DNA of 64,000 bases, from NCBI GenBank assembly GCA_963757135.1, contig CAVWQE010000002.1, forward strand, positions 62,001 through 126,000. Direction: 5' to 3'. Every line of letters begins with the position of its first letter. Position 1 is the first letter of the stretch. The position numbers were made by a program, and so were the translations under genes. Positions 8,481 through 17,549 of the stretch are shown here, piece after piece. The notes below the pieces were generated by a model, which saw nothing but the letters and a program-made list of their open reading frames with translations, was not told where the DNA came from and did not search any database. Source of the stretch: Gp1-AA145 sp963757135. GTDB lineage: Bacteria; Acidobacteriota; Terriglobia; Terriglobales; Acidobacteriaceae.

Positions 8481-9875
8481 TTGCATCAAGTCACCGGGAC
8501 GCCGCATCATAAAGCGACCAAAGTGTCTTTCTCAAGCACGCCCGAACAGAACTCTTCCGGACCCGAGAATCAAGCAAAGCGGCCGCTTCTGCGGCTGCCC
8601 GTAACCTTGCGGGCAATGCGTCACCGCAACTTTCAGCTCTTCTTCGGCGGCCAGCTCATCTCGCTGATCGGCACCTGGATGCAAAATGTTGCACAGGCAT
8701 GGCTGGTCTATCGCCTTACCGGGTCGTCACTACTACTGGGATCAGTTACTTTCGCCGGGCAATTTCCAGTCTTTCTGACCTCTCCCCTAGGAGGCATTGC
8801 CGCCGACCGGTATAACCGCCATCGCGTGGTGATTGGGACGCAGACGGCGTCGATGATTCTTGCCTTTGTGTTCGCGGGGCTGACACTGAGCCATCGCATT
8901 ACGGTGCCGCAAATTTTTGTGCTGGCGATTCTTCGCGGAATTGTGAACGCTTTTGATATTCCAGGCAGACAGGCCTTTCTGATCGAGATGGTGGGCAAAG
9001 AAGATCTGATCAACGCCATCGCGCTGAACTCGTCAATGTTCAACGGCGCGCGAATCATTGGCCCGGCGATCGCCGGAATTGTGGTGGCAAAAATCGGCGA
9101 GGGATGGTGCTTTTTTTCGGATGCTGTGAGCTACATCGCGGTAATCGTCGGTCTGCTGATGATGCGGGTGTCGCCGCGAGAAATAAAAGCGATGGGATCG
9201 CCGATTGAGCATGTCATCGAGGGATTCCGGTTTGTCCGCGAGACCGCGCCGATTCGCGCATTGCTGCTGCTGCTCGGCCTGGTGAGCCTGGTAGCCATGC
9301 CTTATACCGTCCTGATGCCGGTTTTTGCAGACCGCATTTTGCATGGAGGTCCGCGCGGGCTGGGAATTCTGATGGGGGCGACCGGGCTGGGCGCGTTGCT
9401 GGGAGCACTCACCCTGGCGACTCGAACCGGGGTTCAAGGTCTGGGACGCTGGGTAACTTTCTCCTGTGCTGGATTTGCGGTATCGCTTATCGCTTTCAGC
9501 ATGTCAAGGAATTTCTGGCTGTCTGCCGCCCTGCTGGTGCCGGTGGGGTTCTGCATGATGTTGCAGATGTCATCGTCGAACACACTGATACAGGCCATGG
9601 TGCCGGACGAATTGCGCGGCCGCGTGATGTCGGTTTATTCCATGATGTTTATGGGAATGGCGCCGTGGGGCGCGCTCATCGGGGGAGCGATTGCCGATCG
9701 GTTGGGTGCGCCAATAGCCGTCAGCACGGGCGCGGTCGCAGCTCTGGGTGGCGCGGCCATCTTCGGATTGCGACTGCCGAGGCTTCGGGTAGAAGCGCGG
9801 CGCCTGATCATCGCGCAGGGCATGGTGGGCGGAGATCCGGCGGAAGAGATGACGGCGCGCGTTGTGGAGGATTAA
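8481..9875 (+). CDS. MFS transporter, EntS/MFS_3-like exporter
   Basis: A 464-residue protein with about 12 membrane segments. It opens with MRHRNFQLFFGGQLISLIGT (about residue 46), the typical start of enterobactin-exporter-like MFS_3 proteins. The conserved loop 2-3 motif appears as GGIAADRYNRHRV, and the middle has GPAIAGIVVAKIGEGWCF. Such carriers export siderophores, drugs or metabolites, and the substrate cannot be inferred. The listed start is a TTG that yields a 45-residue polar leader. A GTG at 8523 or the ATG of MRHRNF near 8616 may be the true start. It is monocistronic and divergent from the PilZ gene. Confidence 0.87.
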   Translation: MHQVTGTPHHKATKVSFSSTPEQNSSGPENQAKRPLLRLPVTLRAMRHRNFQLFFGGQLISLIGTWMQNVAQAWLVYRLTGSSLLLGSVTFAGQFPVFLTSPLGGIAADRYNRHRVVIGTQTASMILAFVFAGLTLSHRITVPQIFVLAILRGIVNAFDIPGRQAFLIEMVGKEDLINAIALNSSMFNGARIIGPAIAGIVVAKIGEGWCFFSDAVSYIAVIVGLLMMRVSPREIKAMGSPIEHVIEGFRFVRETAPIRALLLLLGLVSLVAMPYTVLMPVFADRILHGGPRGLGILMGATGLGALLGALTLATRTGVQGLGRWVTFSCAGFAVSLIAFSMSRNFWLSAALLVPVGFCMMLQMSSSNTLIQAMVPDELRGRVMSVYSMMFMGMAPWGALIGGAIADRLGAPIAVSTGAVAALGGAAIFGLRLPRLRVEARRLIIAQGMVGGDPAEEMTARVVED

Positions 9876-9960
9876 CTTTCGTTCTGCTTCATGATGGAAT
9901 CACGCGATTCGTAAACAGCTACTCCGTGTAATCCGAAGTTCTCCACGTCAGGAGCAAAGA

Positions 9961-10100
9961 GCTTTTAACCGCAAAGTACGCAGAGGTCGCAAAGCAAATT
10001 TAGGATAGGAACGCTTAGTACAAAAGCCTGCAGAGGCGGCGTCGCTCATTGTTTATAGAGATAATTCTTTGCAAACTCTGCGTACTTTGCGGTTAAAAGC
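9961..10100. repeat. Inverted pair of 'TTTTAACCGCAAAG' repeats; otherwise gene-free 9876-10235
   Basis: Positions 9961-9995 and about 10067-10100 are inverted copies of one ~35-bp unit (GCTTTTAACCGCAAAGTACG and so on), separated by ~71 bp. They can form a large stem-loop between two convergent genes. They belong to the same family as 1994-2090. I see no gene, tRNA or other signal in the rest of this ~400-bp interval apart from the terminator at 10236-10267. Confidence 0.75.
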
Positions 10101-10235
10101 TTTTGCGCTTATTAATTGGCGTCGCAATCAATGGTCATAGACGTCTTACTCGGCGCCAAAGAGCCGCTATTTGACAGTGACGCAGACGTTGATGTTCTCT
10201 CAGCAGCCCGGTAGATGTTTCATCCCGCAAGAAAA

Positions 10236-10267
10236 AAGGCCCCGGATATCCCCGGGGCCTTGCCACA
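10236..10267 (-). terminator. Rho-independent terminator of the TonB-dependent receptor gene
   Basis: A perfect 10-bp stem, AAGGCCCCGG (10236-10245) with CCGGGGCCTT (10252-10261), and a 6-base loop. Read on the minus strand, the stem is followed by a run of T (complement of 10231-10237). It lies just 3' of the receptor stop codon at 10284. It is the strongest terminator in the window. Confidence 0.9.
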
Positions 10268-10283
10268 TGGTCCGCACGATGGG

Positions 10284-13200
10284 CTAGAAACTGAATGTGC
10301 CCTTGAGTTCGATGATTCGAGGAGAATTGTCTCCGCTTATGAACGATCCATAAATGCTGGTGGGCGTGCCCACCGTATTAATGATCGAGCCGAAGGTCGG
10401 ACTGGAAACGTTCGCGTCCGGCTGGTCGAAGTTAGGGTGATTGAGAATATTGAAGAACTGCACGCCGATTCCGAGGTTGCTGGCCTCGGTGATTGGCAGA
10501 TGGAAATTCTTCATAATGGTCAAGTCAGTGTTAAAGTAATGCGGTCCCCAGACCTGATTACGCCGCTGATTTCCCCATCCGTTCACTCCGGTTCCCGGGG
10601 GAGAGTCTAAGCCCGTGAACTGGTTTCCGGTGCTCAAGCAAGGCGTCGATAACGCGGCTCGCGTACAAACCACGGCGCCGCTGCCAAGATAATTACCAAA
10701 CACCGGATCACCATTCGTGACTCCAAGATTAAAGCTGCTGAGAGTGCTCGTCGTGTTGTCGTCGTAAACGGTGGTCGGAAGTCCGCTGCGCCAGAATAAG
10801 GTGCCGGAAACAGTCCAATTGCCGACCGCTCCAATCCAGCCCTTCTTCTTCGGCGTTGTCCAAACGTAGTTGAGGCTCGCGTAATGACGAACGTCGTAGT
10901 CTGCATTGCCGTAATTGTATTTGCGGAAGTTAAACGGATCTTGCGGGTTCGAGGTGCTTTCGTTCGTGGTGAAGTTAAACGGCAGGAAGCCGCCGTTGGA
11001 AATTATATCCAGTGCGTGGCTAAACGTGTAGTTCGCCTGTAATTGCAACGAAGAAAAGCGTCTCTGGACCGAGAGCGTCACTCCGTTATAGTTGGCCACG
11101 CTCGAACTGGAGACTTCCGTGACGGTTCCGAGCCGCGCATCGGGTTGAGCCAGCGGCAGGTCGGAGAATCGGTTTGTAGTTGCGCCGACAGCCGCCAGGC
11201 AGGTCACATCGCAAAATGCGTTCACCCCGCCATTTTGAAGGGCACCATAAATCTGGTGGTTTCCTACGTAGTTGACGCTCACGGTAGTCTTTTGACCAAT
11301 TCCTTGTTGCACCTCCAAGTTCCACTCCTGGGCTTGCGGAGCATGAATGCTGCTTGCGGCATTGGCAAATGACGGTGGGAAGAAGAAGGGCGTCGCCGCG
11401 CTGATGCTGGCCAGAGTTCCGCCACTCGAAAATCCGCTCACGAACGCGGCGTTTGCGCCGGCGGCCTGATTCTGAATGTTTCCCGGGATACCAGGCGCAA
11501 GTGGTCCGGGACCAACGAAGAACTGATTATAAACCGGCGAATTGTTCAGGAAGGTGTCTGCGATCGTAGCCGGGAACACGTCATGGAAGATTCCAATTCC
11601 GCCTCGAACGACAGTGTTGGTGCCGACGCCGCGGGGAGTCCAGGCAAAGCCGAAACGAGGCTCCCAGGCGATGTTTGTGTAGGACGGTAGGGCCTGGTGC
11701 TGACCTGTAAGTATGGCTTGGTTATACGGCTGATTTGGGTCATGCGAGATCGAGGCGAAGTTGCCGCTAAGGCGCGCAAAGCAGTCGGTTTGGCAGACCG
11801 GATTGGAATCGTGCTGCGCCCTGAGGCCCAATGTGAGCTTGAGATTTGGCTTCACTGTCCAGTCGTCCTGCGCATACAAACCCAGCCCGTACAAAGCAAC
11901 CGGCTGGCTAGAGCGCTGGTTGAAGCTTTGGATGAACAGGCTGCCGCTACCAGAGAGGAAACTGGCTTGATCCTCTCCAAAAACTTCGCCCGTGGTAAAG
12001 ATCCCGGGGTCGTAATCGGTGACGTCATTGCGCCTGAAGTTAACGCCAAATTTGAGGTTGTGGGCGCCGTACACCTTGGAGAAGTCATCAATGATCTGAT
12101 ACTGCGTGATATTGCGGCCCTGCGGCACGTTGTTCGCGAAGCGGTTCAAATCGTAGAAGCTGCCGCCGCTGAAGCGAAGGCGATAAGGCATGAGGGCAGT
12201 AGCTGCTGTCATGTCCGCCGACTTAAAAATAGCGCTGTACCACGACCCGCCAACGATGAACTGGTTGGTTGCTGTGCCGCTGAGGGTATGCGTCCAATTG
12301 ATTTGCCCTTCGTATTGCGGCTGGTTGCTCTGCGCATTGAATATGCTGTTCAACGGATCAGTGTAAGTGGGTTGTAATCCGTGATCGGTGCGGAAATGGA
12401 TATACGCACGGTCGTCACTGCCGATGTTCTGGTCGACGCGTGCAGTCAATAACCATTCTTTGGTGAAATTGCCGGCCGTCGAGCGGAACTGCAAAGCGCA
12501 AGGTGCGCCAGCCGCCAGCGTGACTGTGCCGTCGCAGCCGCCATCCTGCAAGGTGTTCTGCGCGCCACTGACTCCCGGCGCGTTGTTATATATCGAAAAC
12601 ATCTGCTGGTAGAAAGGAAGCTGTGCGGGTTGCGTCGCCGAGATATTGGCTAGGGTCGCCGCCTGAAACTGAGGACTTGGAACGTTGACTTGAAGGTTCG
12701 TCGGGAACACCTCGCGAACCCCTTCATAATTTACGAAGAAGAAGGTCTTATCGTGGATGATCGGCCCTCCCAGTGATGCTGACCATTGATTGTAGTTATC
12801 AAAAGGCCGTGGAACTCCGTTGAAGTTGTTAAACCAGTTGTTGGCGTTCATCGTGCGGCCGTTCCAGAAATAGTTGGCGTTCCCGTGAAACTTATTGGTT
12901 CCCGACTTAGTAATGTAGTTTACGTTGGCGCCAACGAGACCGCCGTACTGGGGCGAGTAGCCGTTGTTGACGACCGTTGCCTCCTGTATGTCATTCATAC
13001 CGAGCAGCAGATTGGTCGCGCCGGAATTGTTCAAGTTCAGGAAGGGATCGTTTTCGTTTGCCCCATCTATGGTGAAAAGGTTGGAGGTCGCTGGCAGCCC
13101 ATATGTGGAGGAATTTCCGTATCCGGCCTGCGTGTTCATTACCGCGCCCGGCGCTGTCTGGACGATGTAGCTGAGGTCGTTGCCGGGGTTAGGCACAAGT

Positions 13201-13637
13201 TGCACCTGGTCCTGCGAGAAAGTGGTCGAGATGTTTCCGTTCTCAGTTTGAAGGATGCCAGCTTCCGCAGTCACTTCGACGGTCTGGGACGAGGAACCCA
13301 CAGCTAACTTCATGTTCAAGCTTGTAGCTTGACCGACGGCAACAGTCGCAGCGTGCTGGGTAGTCTGGAACCCCGGGGCAGTCACTGTGACTGTGTATTG
13401 TCCTGGTGAGAGCAGCGAAAATCTATAAACGCCGGACGGATTGGTCTTAGTATCCTGGGTTTGTCCAGTGCCGTTATTCGTCAGAGTCACCGCAGCATTC
13501 GGAATCACGGCGCCGGAGGGATCGGAAACGACTCCGGTGATGTCACCAGAAACCAGAGACTGTGCTGCTGCGCCGACTGTGATAAAGGCGGCAAAGATGG
13601 CGGTCAAAAAGAAAAGCAGGATTTTTCGTGCGCGCAT
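10284..13637 (-). CDS. Oar-like TonB-dependent outer-membrane receptor with carboxypeptidase-regulatory domain
   Basis: A 1117-residue outer-membrane protein. It has a signal peptide (ILLFFLTAIFAAFITVGAAA), then a CarboxypepD_reg domain (GDITGVVSDPSGAVIPNAAV, residues ~32-115) and a plug-like segment (DQVQLVPNPGNDLSYIVQTA). A long beta-barrel with many aromatic strands ends in GTFSF, the terminal Phe expected for BAM insertion. This is the large Acidobacteria family usually annotated 'TonB-dependent receptor', thought to import large carbohydrates or peptides. The ligand is unknown. It is expressed alone: a sigma-54-type promoter precedes it and a terminator follows. ATG 13637 has GAGG about 9 bases upstream. 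Confidence 0.92.
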   Translation of the reverse strand: MRARKILLFFLTAIFAAFITVGAAAQSLVSGDITGVVSDPSGAVIPNAAVTLTNNGTGQTQDTKTNPSGVYRFSLLSPGQYTVTVTAPGFQTTQHAATVAVGQATSLNMKLAVGSSSQTVEVTAEAGILQTENGNISTTFSQDQVQLVPNPGNDLSYIVQTAPGAVMNTQAGYGNSSTYGLPATSNLFTIDGANENDPFLNLNNSGATNLLLGMNDIQEATVVNNGYSPQYGGLVGANVNYITKSGTNKFHGNANYFWNGRTMNANNWFNNFNGVPRPFDNYNQWSASLGGPIIHDKTFFFVNYEGVREVFPTNLQVNVPSPQFQAATLANISATQPAQLPFYQQMFSIYNNAPGVSGAQNTLQDGGCDGTVTLAAGAPCALQFRSTAGNFTKEWLLTARVDQNIGSDDRAYIHFRTDHGLQPTYTDPLNSIFNAQSNQPQYEGQINWTHTLSGTATNQFIVGGSWYSAIFKSADMTAATALMPYRLRFSGGSFYDLNRFANNVPQGRNITQYQIIDDFSKVYGAHNLKFGVNFRRNDVTDYDPGIFTTGEVFGEDQASFLSGSGSLFIQSFNQRSSQPVALYGLGLYAQDDWTVKPNLKLTLGLRAQHDSNPVCQTDCFARLSGNFASISHDPNQPYNQAILTGQHQALPSYTNIAWEPRFGFAWTPRGVGTNTVVRGGIGIFHDVFPATIADTFLNNSPVYNQFFVGPGPLAPGIPGNIQNQAAGANAAFVSGFSSGGTLASISAATPFFFPPSFANAASSIHAPQAQEWNLEVQQGIGQKTTVSVNYVGNHQIYGALQNGGVNAFCDVTCLAAVGATTNRFSDLPLAQPDARLGTVTEVSSSSVANYNGVTLSVQRRFSSLQLQANYTFSHALDIISNGGFLPFNFTTNESTSNPQDPFNFRKYNYGNADYDVRHYASLNYVWTTPKKKGWIGAVGNWTVSGTLFWRSGLPTTVYDDNTTSTLSSFNLGVTNGDPVFGNYLGSGAVVCTRAALSTPCLSTGNQFTGLDSPPGTGVNGWGNQRRNQVWGPHYFNTDLTIMKNFHLPITEASNLGIGVQFFNILNHPNFDQPDANVSSPTFGSIINTVGTPTSIYGSFISGDNSPRIIELKGTFSF

Positions 13638-13674
13638 GATCGGCCTCGAAAGCTGGGAATTTGCAAATTAAATA

Positions 13675-13690
13675 TGCAAATGGTGTGCCA
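13675..13690 (-). promoter_or_regulatory. Candidate sigma-54 (-24/-12) promoter for the TonB-dependent receptor
   Basis: Read on the minus strand from 13690 to 13675 the sequence is TGGCACACCATTTGCA. The known consensus TGGCACGNNNNTTGCW matches at every fixed position except the G after TGGCAC. The GG and GC dinucleotides have the required 10-base gap. The -12 element would place transcription start near 13664, 27 bases before the ATG. The window itself encodes RpoN. Confidence 0.75.
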
Positions 13691-13780
13691 ATTTGAATCG
13701 GAAGAGTCATGGTGAAAAGAGTAGATTTATCGGGATCGGAGTTGCTGTCGCAAATTGCTGGATGTGGAAATTCAGAGCTG

Positions 13781-13798
13781 GCTTCACGATTGTGAAGC
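13781..13798. promoter_or_regulatory. Palindrome upstream of the sigma-54 promoter; possible enhancer-binding site
   Basis: GCTTCAC-GATT-GTGAAGC is an 18-bp dyad with perfect 7-bp arms. It lies about 90-100 bp upstream of the -24 element, the usual distance for a sigma-54 activator site. No activator gene is visible in the window. The remainder of 13638-13899 carries no gene. Confidence 0.5.
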
Positions 13799-13899
13799 GT
13801 GAGTGGTTGGCGACGCGGCGAGTATCTGGAGAAACACCTAAATCGTCTAAGAGAGAGAATTGCCGCTACGGAGAGGCCGCCATGAAACGTAAATTCCTG

Positions 13900-14952
13900 T
13901 TATCGCAGCATATGATGTTGCACGTGATGAAAATACCGAGTAGCTCCAGGAAAATAATCGAGAAATGATTGCGGCCCGAGCGGTGCCGGGGCGAAGGTTA
14001 GAATCAGCATGACCAGTGCGAATAGTGCCAGCCAGCGGCGCGAGGGAGTGATGTCAGGCCGCTCAGTAACCGCCGGATGACGCATGCCGCTCACCCGCAG
14101 CAGAATGGCCCATACGATCCAACCTGTCCAGAAATAAAGAGCAAGTGGAATCAGAGCGAGAATCGTAAGCCGCGAGACCGTACGATGCGCGCGCGGTGAA
14201 ACCGCGAAAACAATGTGGCCACCATCGAGTTGGCCGCCAGGAAGCAGGTTCAGCGAAGTCGCAAACATTCCCACCCAGGCGGCGATCGCTACCGGACTCA
14301 GATACAAGCGAGACAGAGGCACGCTGACGACCGGATTAACCGGGTTCATTATCCCAAGTGCCTTTTGAACAAGACGAAAAATCAACGGATATCCCAACTG
14401 TATGCGAGGCAGTGCGACTCCAAAAGGGGCGATGTGTGAATGCCCGAGCGAAAGGAAGAGAACCGGGAGAGCGACTGCAAATCCGGCGAGCGGTCCGGCG
14501 ATTCCGATGTCGAACAAGATGGCGCGCGAGCGCAGCGGCGAACGAATGCGGATAAATGCGCCAAGCGTTCCGATCAAAGTTGGAAAAGGAATGAAAAAAG
14601 GCAATGTCGCGGACACGCGATACTTCAGGCAGTACAAGTAGTGGCCCATTTCATGGGCCAGCAGGATCGACATTAGCGTTAGCGAAAAGGGAATGCCTAG
14701 CAGAAGGTGACGTCCCTGCAATGCCCATGAGAAGGGAAAGATGCTGTCGTCGAGAAGAAAGGGCGGCAGTCCGTGTTTAAAATTCCACTCAAGGCGGGCG
14801 CCGACCACCAGCGTGGTAAAAAAAGTTACAACGAGAAGAAGAATATGCAGCCAATATCGCTGGCGCGAGCGAGTCACGTAAATGACTTGCTGGTCACTAG
14901 GCGAGTAAATTTCGCTGGGAGAGAGAACTTGCTGGGAATCGTGTTCTGACAT
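13900..14952 (-). CDS. Site-2 protease family (M50) membrane metalloprotease
   Basis: A polytopic intramembrane zinc protease. The HExxH motif appears as LAHEMGHYLYC (about residue 99), and the second metal-binding motif as LLPGGQLDGGH (about 239). At least six hydrophobic segments are visible. The protein is longer and more hydrophobic than RseP and lacks an obvious PDZ domain, which suggests the S2P subgroup found in plants and archaea-like proteins. Start ATG 14952 (MSEHDSQQ) is preferred. The frame stays open further 5', but that would overlap the divergent DinB-fold gene at 15005. Substrates are unknown, though release of a membrane-bound regulator is the usual role. Confidence 0.87.
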   Translation of the reverse strand: MSEHDSQQVLSPSEIYSPSDQQVIYVTRSRQRYWLHILLLVVTFFTTLVVGARLEWNFKHGLPPFLLDDSIFPFSWALQGRHLLLGIPFSLTLMSILLAHEMGHYLYCLKYRVSATLPFFIPFPTLIGTLGAFIRIRSPLRSRAILFDIGIAGPLAGFAVALPVLFLSLGHSHIAPFGVALPRIQLGYPLIFRLVQKALGIMNPVNPVVSVPLSRLYLSPVAIAAWVGMFATSLNLLPGGQLDGGHIVFAVSPRAHRTVSRLTILALIPLALYFWTGWIVWAILLRVSGMRHPAVTERPDITPSRRWLALFALVMLILTFAPAPLGPQSFLDYFPGATRYFHHVQHHMLR

Positions 14953-15004
14953 CGGCGACTTACTGATTGTAAACTGCAGAGGGCTATCCGCAGAACCACG
15001 GCTT

Positions 15005-15544
15005 ATGGAACACAATCTGGAATATACGATATCGCTTCTCAGCCGCACTCCGGCCACTCTCAACGCTTTGCTGCGCGATCTGCCGCGGGAATGGATGTTT
15101 GAAAATGAAGGCGATGACAGCTGGAGTGCGTTCGACGTTGTGGGGCATCTGATTCATGGAGATCGCACAGACTGGATGCCCCGCGCGCGAATGATACTTG
15201 AGTACGGCGAGGCTAAGCCATTCGAGCCGTTTGATCGTATGGGACAGGTGCGAGAGAGTGAAGGGAAGTCGCTGCCGCAATTGCTGGACGAGTTCGTTCG
15301 TTTGCGGGCGGAGAAAATAACGGAACTTCGTAGCTTGAAGTTGCAGCCGCAGGACTTCGAGCGGCGCGGGCTGCATCCAGCATTGGGAGTAGTCACGCTT
15401 GCTCAGTTGCTGGCGACGTGGGCGGCCCATGATTTAAGCCATCTGCATCAGATATCGAGAGTTATGGCCTATCAGTACCGCGATGCGGTGGGTCCATGGA
15501 GCAAGTATTTGGGGGTGATGCACTGCAACGGGCACAGCTCATGA
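15005..15544 (+). CDS. DinB-fold protein
   Basis: A 179-residue four-helix-bundle protein of the DinB/YfiT superfamily. The first metal ligand region reads FDVVGHLIHGDRTDWMPR, and the C-terminal one reads LATWAAHDLSHLHQISR, with His residues where the family binds a divalent metal. Many members are thiol-dependent transferases or have no known role. It is transcribed divergently from the site-2 protease, with only 52 bp between starts. Confidence 0.82.
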   Translation: MEHNLEYTISLLSRTPATLNALLRDLPREWMFENEGDDSWSAFDVVGHLIHGDRTDWMPRARMILEYGEAKPFEPFDRMGQVRESEGKSLPQLLDEFVRLRAEKITELRSLKLQPQDFERRGLHPALGVVTLAQLLATWAAHDLSHLHQISRVMAYQYRDAVGPWSKYLGVMHCNGHSS

Positions 15545-15594
15545 GGCCCTCATTTGCTAGTTCCTAATCGGTAATCATCGCACCCTTCACGACG

Positions 15595-15623
15595 TTACTC
15601 ACATCCAATCACTGCCGTATAAT
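15595..15623 (+). promoter_or_regulatory. Possible promoter of korAB
   Basis: A perfect -10 box TATAAT at 15618-15623 lies 17 bp after a weak -35 (TTACTC, 15595-15600). It is about 88 bp before the korA start. A short GC hairpin (GGCGCTTGGGCGCC) lies in the leader at about 15661. Confidence 0.5.
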
Positions 15624-15710
15624 CTAAGCATCCCTCACATTTTCAGAACCTGTGCGGGTTGGCGCTTGGGCGCCTGCAATAACGTCATGGCAGGAAGGAT
15701 CCGTTAGTTA

Positions 15711-17549
15711 ATGGCTACAACCGATGTGGGGCTGCACGAGGCCGCCGGGCGCGCGGCGCGGGTGCCGGTCGTCAACGACATGAGCATCCAGGTGGCGACG
15801 GCGAACGGCAGCGGTTCCCAGAGTTCTAATACCGTACTTCTCCGCAGCATTTTCCAAATGGGCATCCCAGTTTCCGGCAAAAATCTATTTCCCTCGAACA
15901 TTGCCGGACTGCCGACCTGGTATACCATTCGCGCCAACAAAGATGGTTACGTCGCGCGGAAAAAAGAAATCGATCTACTGATCGCGATGAACCCGGAGAC
16001 GGGCCGTGATGACGTAATGTCGCTGGCTCCCGGCGCCGTGGTGCTCTATGACGAGCCGCTGAAACTGGATTCTCTTCGCGGTGACCTGATTTTCTACTCC
16101 GTTCCTTACGACAAGCTGGTCGCGCCGGTGTGTCCAGAGGCCAAGCTGCGCAAGCTGGTCAAGAACATGATTTATGTCGGCGTCGCAGCTCGGCTGCTCG
16201 ATATAGACATGGGCGAAATCGAGAAAGCCGTGCGCAAGCAGTTCGCGAAAAAAGTGAAGGCGGCAAATTTGAATCTGGCGGCGGTGCAGGCCGGATTCGA
16301 CTACGCCACGGCAAGCCTGACCAAGGCTGATCCGTTCCGGCTGGAACGGATGAATAAGACCCAAGGCAAGATCATCATCGATGGTAATGCCGCATCGGCG
16401 CTGGGCTGTGTTTTCGCCGGATGTACTGTGCTGAGCTGGTATCCGATTACGCCGTCGTCATCGCTGGCGGAGAACATGATCGAGTACCTGAAGCGTTTCC
16501 GCATTGGCCCAGACGGGAAGGCGACATTTGCGGTTGTCCAGGCGGAAGATGAATTGGCTGCCATCGGTATGGTGATTGGCGCAGGCTGGGCGGGCGCGCG
16601 AGCCATGACCACGACTTCAGGGCCCGGAATATCGCTGATGTCAGAGTTTGCGGGTCTTTCGTATTACGCAGAAATTCCGGCAGTGGTATGGGACATTCAG
16701 CGCGTCGGCCCTTCTACCGGATTGCCCACGCGCACATCGCAGGCCGACATTCTTTCGACTGCGTTCCTGTCGCATGGCGACACCAAACACGTAATGCTGT
16801 TTCCGTCATCGCCGCACGAATGTTTCGAAATGGCTATGGACGCCTTCAATCTTGCGGAGCAGTTACAGACGATCGTATTTGTGATGTCTGACCTCGATCT
16901 CGGCATGAATAATTGGATGTCCGATCCGTTTCCGTATCCGAAGACGCCAATTGAACGAGGCAAGGTCCTGACAAAGGAAGACCTCAGCAAACTGGGTGGA
17001 TTTTCGAGATACAAAGACGTGGATGGCGACGGCGTCGGATATCGGACGTTGCCTGGGACCGAACATCCGGCGGCGGCATATTTCACACGAGGCAGCGGAC
17101 ACAATGCGCAGGCGCAATATAGTGAGCGTCCACAAGATTACGAAAACAACATGGTGCGCTTGCAGAAGAAGTTCGAGAACGCGCGGGTGCTGGTTCCGGC
17201 CCCGGTCGTCGAGAACATGCCGAATGCTGAGATTGGGATCATCGCTTTCGGTAGTTCGCACTGGGCGCTGACCGAGTCACGCGATCAACTGCGAGATGAA
17301 CATAAGGTTGCGACTGACTACCTCCGTATCCGGGCATTTCCGTTTTCTCCGGAGATCGCCGATTTTGTCCGTGCGCACAAACGTGTTTACGTCGTCGAGC
17401 AGAACCGCGACGCGCAGATGATGTCGCTGCTTAAGCTCGATCTCGACAACGAACTGGCGCCGAAGTTGCGGAGCATAGCGCGACTGGATGGCCTGCCAAT
17501 GGATGCGCGATCGGTCACCGACGAAATCATCGCGATGGAGGGTAAGTAA
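15711..17549 (+). CDS. korA: 2-oxoacid:ferredoxin oxidoreductase, fused gamma-alpha subunit (KorA type)
   Basis: With KorB this enzyme oxidatively decarboxylates a 2-oxoacid, most likely 2-oxoglutarate, to the acyl-CoA while reducing ferredoxin. Residues ~40-200 form the gamma domain (RSIFQMGIPVSGKNLFPSNI). Residues ~225-600 form the alpha domain (GCTVLSWYPITPSSSLAENM, then MTTTSGPGISLMSEF), which holds the TPP pyrimidine region. The two-subunit arrangement without a separate ferredoxin subunit is that of actinobacterial and acidobacterial KorAB. Its stop overlaps the korB start (TAATG), so translation is coupled. ATG 15711 follows AGGAAGG at a slightly long distance. Pyruvate as substrate is not excluded. 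Confidence 0.93.
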   Translation: MATTDVGLHEAAGRAARVPVVNDMSIQVATANGSGSQSSNTVLLRSIFQMGIPVSGKNLFPSNIAGLPTWYTIRANKDGYVARKKEIDLLIAMNPETGRDDVMSLAPGAVVLYDEPLKLDSLRGDLIFYSVPYDKLVAPVCPEAKLRKLVKNMIYVGVAARLLDIDMGEIEKAVRKQFAKKVKAANLNLAAVQAGFDYATASLTKADPFRLERMNKTQGKIIIDGNAASALGCVFAGCTVLSWYPITPSSSLAENMIEYLKRFRIGPDGKATFAVVQAEDELAAIGMVIGAGWAGARAMTTTSGPGISLMSEFAGLSYYAEIPAVVWDIQRVGPSTGLPTRTSQADILSTAFLSHGDTKHVMLFPSSPHECFEMAMDAFNLAEQLQTIVFVMSDLDLGMNNWMSDPFPYPKTPIERGKVLTKEDLSKLGGFSRYKDVDGDGVGYRTLPGTEHPAAAYFTRGSGHNAQAQYSERPQDYENNMVRLQKKFENARVLVPAPVVENMPNAEIGIIAFGSSHWALTESRDQLRDEHKVATDYLRIRAFPFSPEIADFVRAHKRVYVVEQNRDAQMMSLLKLDLDNELAPKLRSIARLDGLPMDARSVTDEIIAMEGK

